Position numbers and translations under genes: made by a program | Assembly: GCA_002389905.1 (NCBI GenBank) | Contig: DGRE01000007.1 | Span: 1 to 64,000, forward strand | Direction of reading: 5' to 3' | Length of the DNA: 64,000 nucleotides | From: Hungatella sp. UBA4396 | Lineage (GTDB): Bacteria > Bacillota > Clostridia > Lachnospirales > Lachnospiraceae | Shown: positions 61,337 to 64,000 of the stretch, one piece after another | Layout: each line of letters begins with the position of its first letter | How positions within the stretch are numbered: the first letter of the stretch is position 1 | Notes under the pieces: generated by a model | The model's database searches: none | The model's input: the letters and a program-made list of their open reading frames with translations, nothing else | What the model was told of the DNA's origin: nothing

Positions 61337-62827
61337 CTATCCCTTCCTCTTCCCAAATTCCATCTGAACTACAGTTCCACACCCTTTTCTGCTGTCCAGC
61401 AGCACGTTTCCATTCTCGTAATAGGCCATAATTCTCCTGTAAATATTCCCCAGACCGATTCCAAGCCCCTTCCCCCTTGCCGTCAGAGCCTTCTGTATTT
61501 CCTTAAGATGCTCCTCATCCATTCCCTGCCCCGTATCAGCCACCGAGATCCACATCCCCTCATCCTTCTTTTTGATACGGATATAAATAGCCCCGCCCTT
61601 TTCCTTCTCTGAAATTCCGTGGATCACCGCATTTTCAACCAAAGGCTGGAGAATAAACACCGGAACCTCTTCCTCCCAAAGTTCAGGGTCACAGTCCACA
61701 TGCCACCGGATTCTGGCCCCAAAACGCATCCGCTGAAGATACATATAATCCTCCACCACCTTAAGCTCCTGTCCAAGAGGCGTAAATGCATTGGAGGTCC
61801 GGATGCTGTATCGCAATAAATTGCTCATGGACACCAGCATCTCCTCTGTCACCGGTGCCTCTTCCGCCTGGGCCATACGGGTTATCATATTCAAGGTGTT
61901 GAACAGAAAATGAGGATTTAACTGGCTTTTGATCAACTGAAGCTGAGCCATGGAAAATCTCTGCTCCAGCTCAGAGCGCTCCAGCTCCTGCCGGTGCAGG
62001 CGGTCTTCCATGATCCGCTTCTCTTCTGCTGCTGCCAGATAACTTTCCGTGGCATGCCTCATTTTATTAAATGCGCTGACCAGATGTCCGATTTCATCCT
62101 TGCCACCCCATCTTACATCTGCGCCGGTGAAATCATTTTTTTCAATCCTCCGGGAAGATAATGCCAGCTCCATCAGAACCTTTACAATGCTTCCGGTAAT
62201 AAACCGCAATTCTATCACCAGGAGAAAAAAAGCTGCGACGCTGATTACAAACAGCAGATAGGGCATCCGCCTAAGTCCGGGAACCTGGGATTCATAATAA
62301 TCATTGCCTTCCGTAAGGACTGCCCTGGTCAGGCGGGCGGCATAGGTGTCTAAATATTCCTGCATGCTGTAGGCCCTGTAAAGCTCCCTGATATAGCCGT
62401 CGTCTCCCGCTCTCATGGAAAGAACCTTTTCCTTCTGCTTTTCATACTCCCCATAGGAGTTAAATATATTCCAGGTGATGCCGTACCTGGCCTCTCCCAC
62501 CTGGTCGTAGTCATAAGGCAGTTTCTTTAAATGCCCCTCCACCTCCCTGCGGGCGCTCTCGTAAGCCGCTTCATTTTCCCGAGTCCTGTTCATGGCAAAT
62601 TTAGCAAAATGACCGGCTTCACTTCCCAGGGAATCCTGGAATTTATAACAGGATAAGTTATCATCCATGATCATCTGAACATTGTCAATAAAGAAATAAA
62701 CCACCTGCAAATTAATATAAATAGAAGCTGCCATCATAAGCGCCACGCTGCCGATTATGACATACAGCTTTTTTCTAAGTGTCATGTGATACCAGATATC
62801 AAGTATTCTTTTCTTCGCCTTCTCCAC
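61337..62827 (-). CDS. Sensor histidine kinase, YesM-type, 496 aa
   Basis: A membrane kinase with two helices (residues about 20-42 and 190-210), an extracellular sensor with no family I can name, a HAMP region, a coiled coil, and His-kinase motifs: LIKSQLNPHFLFNTLNMITRM with the phosphorylated His, then the ATPase domain (VENAVIHGISEKEKGG, DTGQGMD and GLGIGLGNIYRRI). I chose GTG 62827 with AAAGGGG ahead. A TTG six codons upstream is part of that site. The ligand may be a sugar. Confidence 0.9.
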   Translation of the reverse strand: MEKAKKRILDIWYHMTLRKKLYVIIGSVALMMAASIYINLQVVYFFIDNVQMIMDDNLSCYKFQDSLGSEAGHFAKFAMNRTRENEAAYESARREVEGHLKKLPYDYDQVGEARYGITWNIFNSYGEYEKQKEKVLSMRAGDDGYIRELYRAYSMQEYLDTYAARLTRAVLTEGNDYYESQVPGLRRMPYLLFVISVAAFFLLVIELRFITGSIVKVLMELALSSRRIEKNDFTGADVRWGGKDEIGHLVSAFNKMRHATESYLAAAEEKRIMEDRLHRQELERSELEQRFSMAQLQLIKSQLNPHFLFNTLNMITRMAQAEEAPVTEEMLVSMSNLLRYSIRTSNAFTPLGQELKVVEDYMYLQRMRFGARIRWHVDCDPELWEEEVPVFILQPLVENAVIHGISEKEKGGAIYIRIKKKDEGMWISVADTGQGMDEEHLKEIQKALTARGKGLGIGLGNIYRRIMAYYENGNVLLDSRKGCGTVVQMEFGKRKG

Positions 62828-62865
62828 GGTAATCCCCTTTCTCAAAATCCGGTCCTGCTGGGGTT

Positions 62866-62894
62866 ACTATAAGAAAAAGGGAAATGGGTGTCAA
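62866..62894 (-). promoter_or_regulatory. Promoter of the two-component genes
   Basis: On the minus strand TTGACA (62889-62894), 17 bases, TATAGT (62866-62871), 40 bp before the kinase start. Confidence 0.75.
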
Positions 62895-62906
62895 GAAAGG
62901 AGATTG

Positions 62907-62929
62907 AATATTAAGAAAATCTTAATATT
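62907..62929. promoter_or_regulatory. Perfect inverted repeat upstream of kinase promoter
   Basis: AATATTAAGA (62907-62916) and TCTTAATATT (62920-62929) are perfect arms around three bases, centred about 24 bp upstream of the -35 box. It may be an operator. AT-rich chance is possible. Confidence 0.4.
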
Positions 62930-63100
62930 TATAGCAGCAGAACCGGCTGACTTCTGCTGCCTGCCCCGAATTTTACAGAATAAAAGATGTGATTTCAGAT
63001 ACGCTCTGCCGAACATTCAAGAATATTTCATTTTTCGGGCAGATACAACCATATCACTGGATGGAAGCAACCACAATCCCCATTGCCTATTTTAGCTGAA

Positions 63101-63700
63101 TTATTGCGTTTTTTCGTCCTTTTCCAACAATATCATACTGTTTTCCTCCATATACTTCCTGTAATTTCGTTCAAATATCTTCCTTCGTCCATCATTTATG
63201 TATAAAACCTCTCCATTTACCATCTCAACTGCCTCTCCCTCCACATTCCTGATATGCTGCATATTTATGATATTATGGCGGTTGATCCGGATAAAAAGAC
63301 CCTTAGGAAGCTTTCCTTCTTCCTCATCAAGCCTTGCCTTGATCCGCAGTCTCTTCCTTCCCACCACAATGCTGGTTTTCCGCTGATAGGACTCCAGATA
63401 AAGAATGTCCCTGGTATCAAAAACCCGAATCCTTCCGTTAAAAAATGCGGTATATTTTATTACGCTGCGGCTGACCCCTCGCCTTCTCGCAGCACTTTCC
63501 CGTCTGGTGATTTCCCTCCAGGAAACAGCCTTTTTCTTCCGGTAAATCACGATCACATCATATGGCGTGTCCTCCATAGCAGCAAAAGGCTCCTCCGTTG
63601 AAAAACAGTCAATTTTAAAAAAACCGTTGTCATTATCGCGGCAATACTTCATCACCAGATCCTGCAGTTTTTCCTGATCCGTACAAAAAGCAATTTTCAT
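63101..63700 (-). CDS. LytTR-domain DNA-binding regulator, 199 aa
   Basis: The C-terminal LytTR domain is clear: VFDTRDILYLESYQRKTSIVV, IRINRHNIINMQHIRNVEGEAVEMVNGEVL and NDGRRKIFERNYRKYM. The N-terminal 90 residues resemble a reduced receiver domain (KIAFCTDQEKLQDLVMKYC and YDVIVIY), but the conserved phospho-Asp is not evident. Such regulators control bacteriocin, autoinducer or virulence genes. ATG 63700 follows GGGAGA. It diverges from a short peptide gene at 63859, which is its natural candidate target. Confidence 0.88.
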   Translation of the reverse strand: MKIAFCTDQEKLQDLVMKYCRDNDNGFFKIDCFSTEEPFAAMEDTPYDVIVIYRKKKAVSWREITRRESAARRRGVSRSVIKYTAFFNGRIRVFDTRDILYLESYQRKTSIVVGRKRLRIKARLDEEEGKLPKGLFIRINRHNIINMQHIRNVEGEAVEMVNGEVLYINDGRRKIFERNYRKYMEENSMILLEKDEKTQ

Positions 63701-63858
63701 CTCATCATTTCTCCCATAGCATATCATTTTTGTGAACATCAAAATCCCCCTTTAAAATAACGTTTTTAAGGTTCTTTTGTTACGCAAAAAAGTTGGCTGC
63801 GGACAGCGAATAGATTGCTTTGTTTTTTCTCACACTAAGAACGAAAGGAGGATTTGAG

Positions 63859-64000
63859 ATGAAACAGGAAAAAAAGAAGCAAGAAAATAAAAATAAGGAA
63901 ACAATATATTCCAAGGATGATTATGAAATCGACATCCAGGCATGCTCTACCACAGACTGCACCGGCCTGATCCCCGCAGCACCGGAAACAGAAGCAGAAC
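63859..64000 (+). CDS. Short Lys-rich peptide with Cys pair, partial at window edge
   Basis: The frame begins MKQEKKKQENKNK, a basic leader-like start, continues as ETIYSKDDYEIDIQ, then has ACSTTDCTGLIPAAP before running off the window at residue 47. The ribosome binding site AAAGGAGG lies seven bases before the ATG. Two cysteines, Ser and Thr residues (CSTTDCTG) resemble precursor-peptide cores, while no signal peptide is seen in this part. I cannot name a family. The position facing a LytTR regulator suggests a peptide signal or modified peptide; it could also be an ordinary small protein. Confidence 0.5.
   Translation, partial: MKQEKKKQENKNKETIYSKDDYEIDIQACSTTDCTGLIPAAPETEAE

Noticed and set aside
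62904..63095. 63-codon + strand frame starting at TTG
   Set aside because: The AAAGGAG site is only two bases from the TTG, no ATG is present, and the region carries the kinase promoter and its palindrome on the other strand.
1..64000. tRNA, rRNA or prophage genes
   Set aside because: None recognisable on either strand; no cloverleaf-like or rRNA segments and no phage structural proteins were seen.

Overview
The window looks like a chromosomal segment of an anaerobic, low-to-medium GC Clostridia, most likely a Lachnospiraceae member of the Clostridium symbiosum / Lacrimispora / Hungatella / Enterocloster type. The reasons are the protein styles (LPKTGD surface proteins, YesMN-type two-component pair, GGDEF plus HD-GYP fusion, DUF1576 and DUF1667 proteins), AGGAGG ribosome binding sites, TTGACA-N17-TATAAT promoters and the Firmicutes rpsO-pnp pair. 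The genus is an inference from style, not from a database match.

Positions 1-15,200 are an AT-rich accessory island. It holds a 482-residue helix-turn-helix regulator, a decayed IS3-type element sitting 10 bp beyond the stop of a 1735-residue LPXTG adhesin, an IS1182-type transposase remnant, a broken type I toxin-antitoxin locus with a duplicated antitoxin promoter, and a second, paralogous 1548-residue LPXTG adhesin. No sortase is present.

Positions 15,400-28,600 carry housekeeping and metabolic genes: an NCS2/AzgA-type purine permease, a DUF1576 membrane protein with an ABC-F ATPase, a three-gene glycerol-3-phosphate-dehydrogenase-like flavoprotein operon (GlpA-like, FAD/NAD oxidoreductase, DUF1667) behind a candidate GntR operator, a YtcJ-type amidohydrolase with that GntR regulator, and pnp and rpsO. 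Positions 28,800-33,800 encode a chemoreceptor and a PAS-GGDEF-HD-GYP c-di-GMP protein.

Positions 33,780-41,800 form a six-gene operon: a polyamine-type ABC importer, adenine deaminase and a second purine-type amidohydrolase. A LysR gene diverges from it. The set suggests import and deamination of an amino-heterocycle. Positions 41,890-43,650 hold a lipoprotein, a PanE-like reductase and a complete-looking type I toxin-antitoxin locus of the small hydrophobic (holin-like) kind.

Positions 43,700-52,050 are a nickel unit: a five-gene nickel/peptide-type ABC importer followed by larB, larC and larE, which make the nickel-pincer nucleotide cofactor. No larA is in the window. The unit starts with a long leader that contains a terminator-like structure in front of the first gene.

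Positions 52,060-55,500 hold a GNAT acetyltransferase, a DnaQ-type exonuclease with a zinc ribbon, a PD-(D/E)XK family protein and a monofunctional peptidoglycan glycosyltransferase. Positions 55,500-62,900 hold an RbsABC-like sugar importer with a lone TRAP-type binding protein and a sensor kinase / AraC-type response regulator pair. The right edge carries a LytTR regulator diverging from a short Cys-containing peptide gene that runs out of the window.
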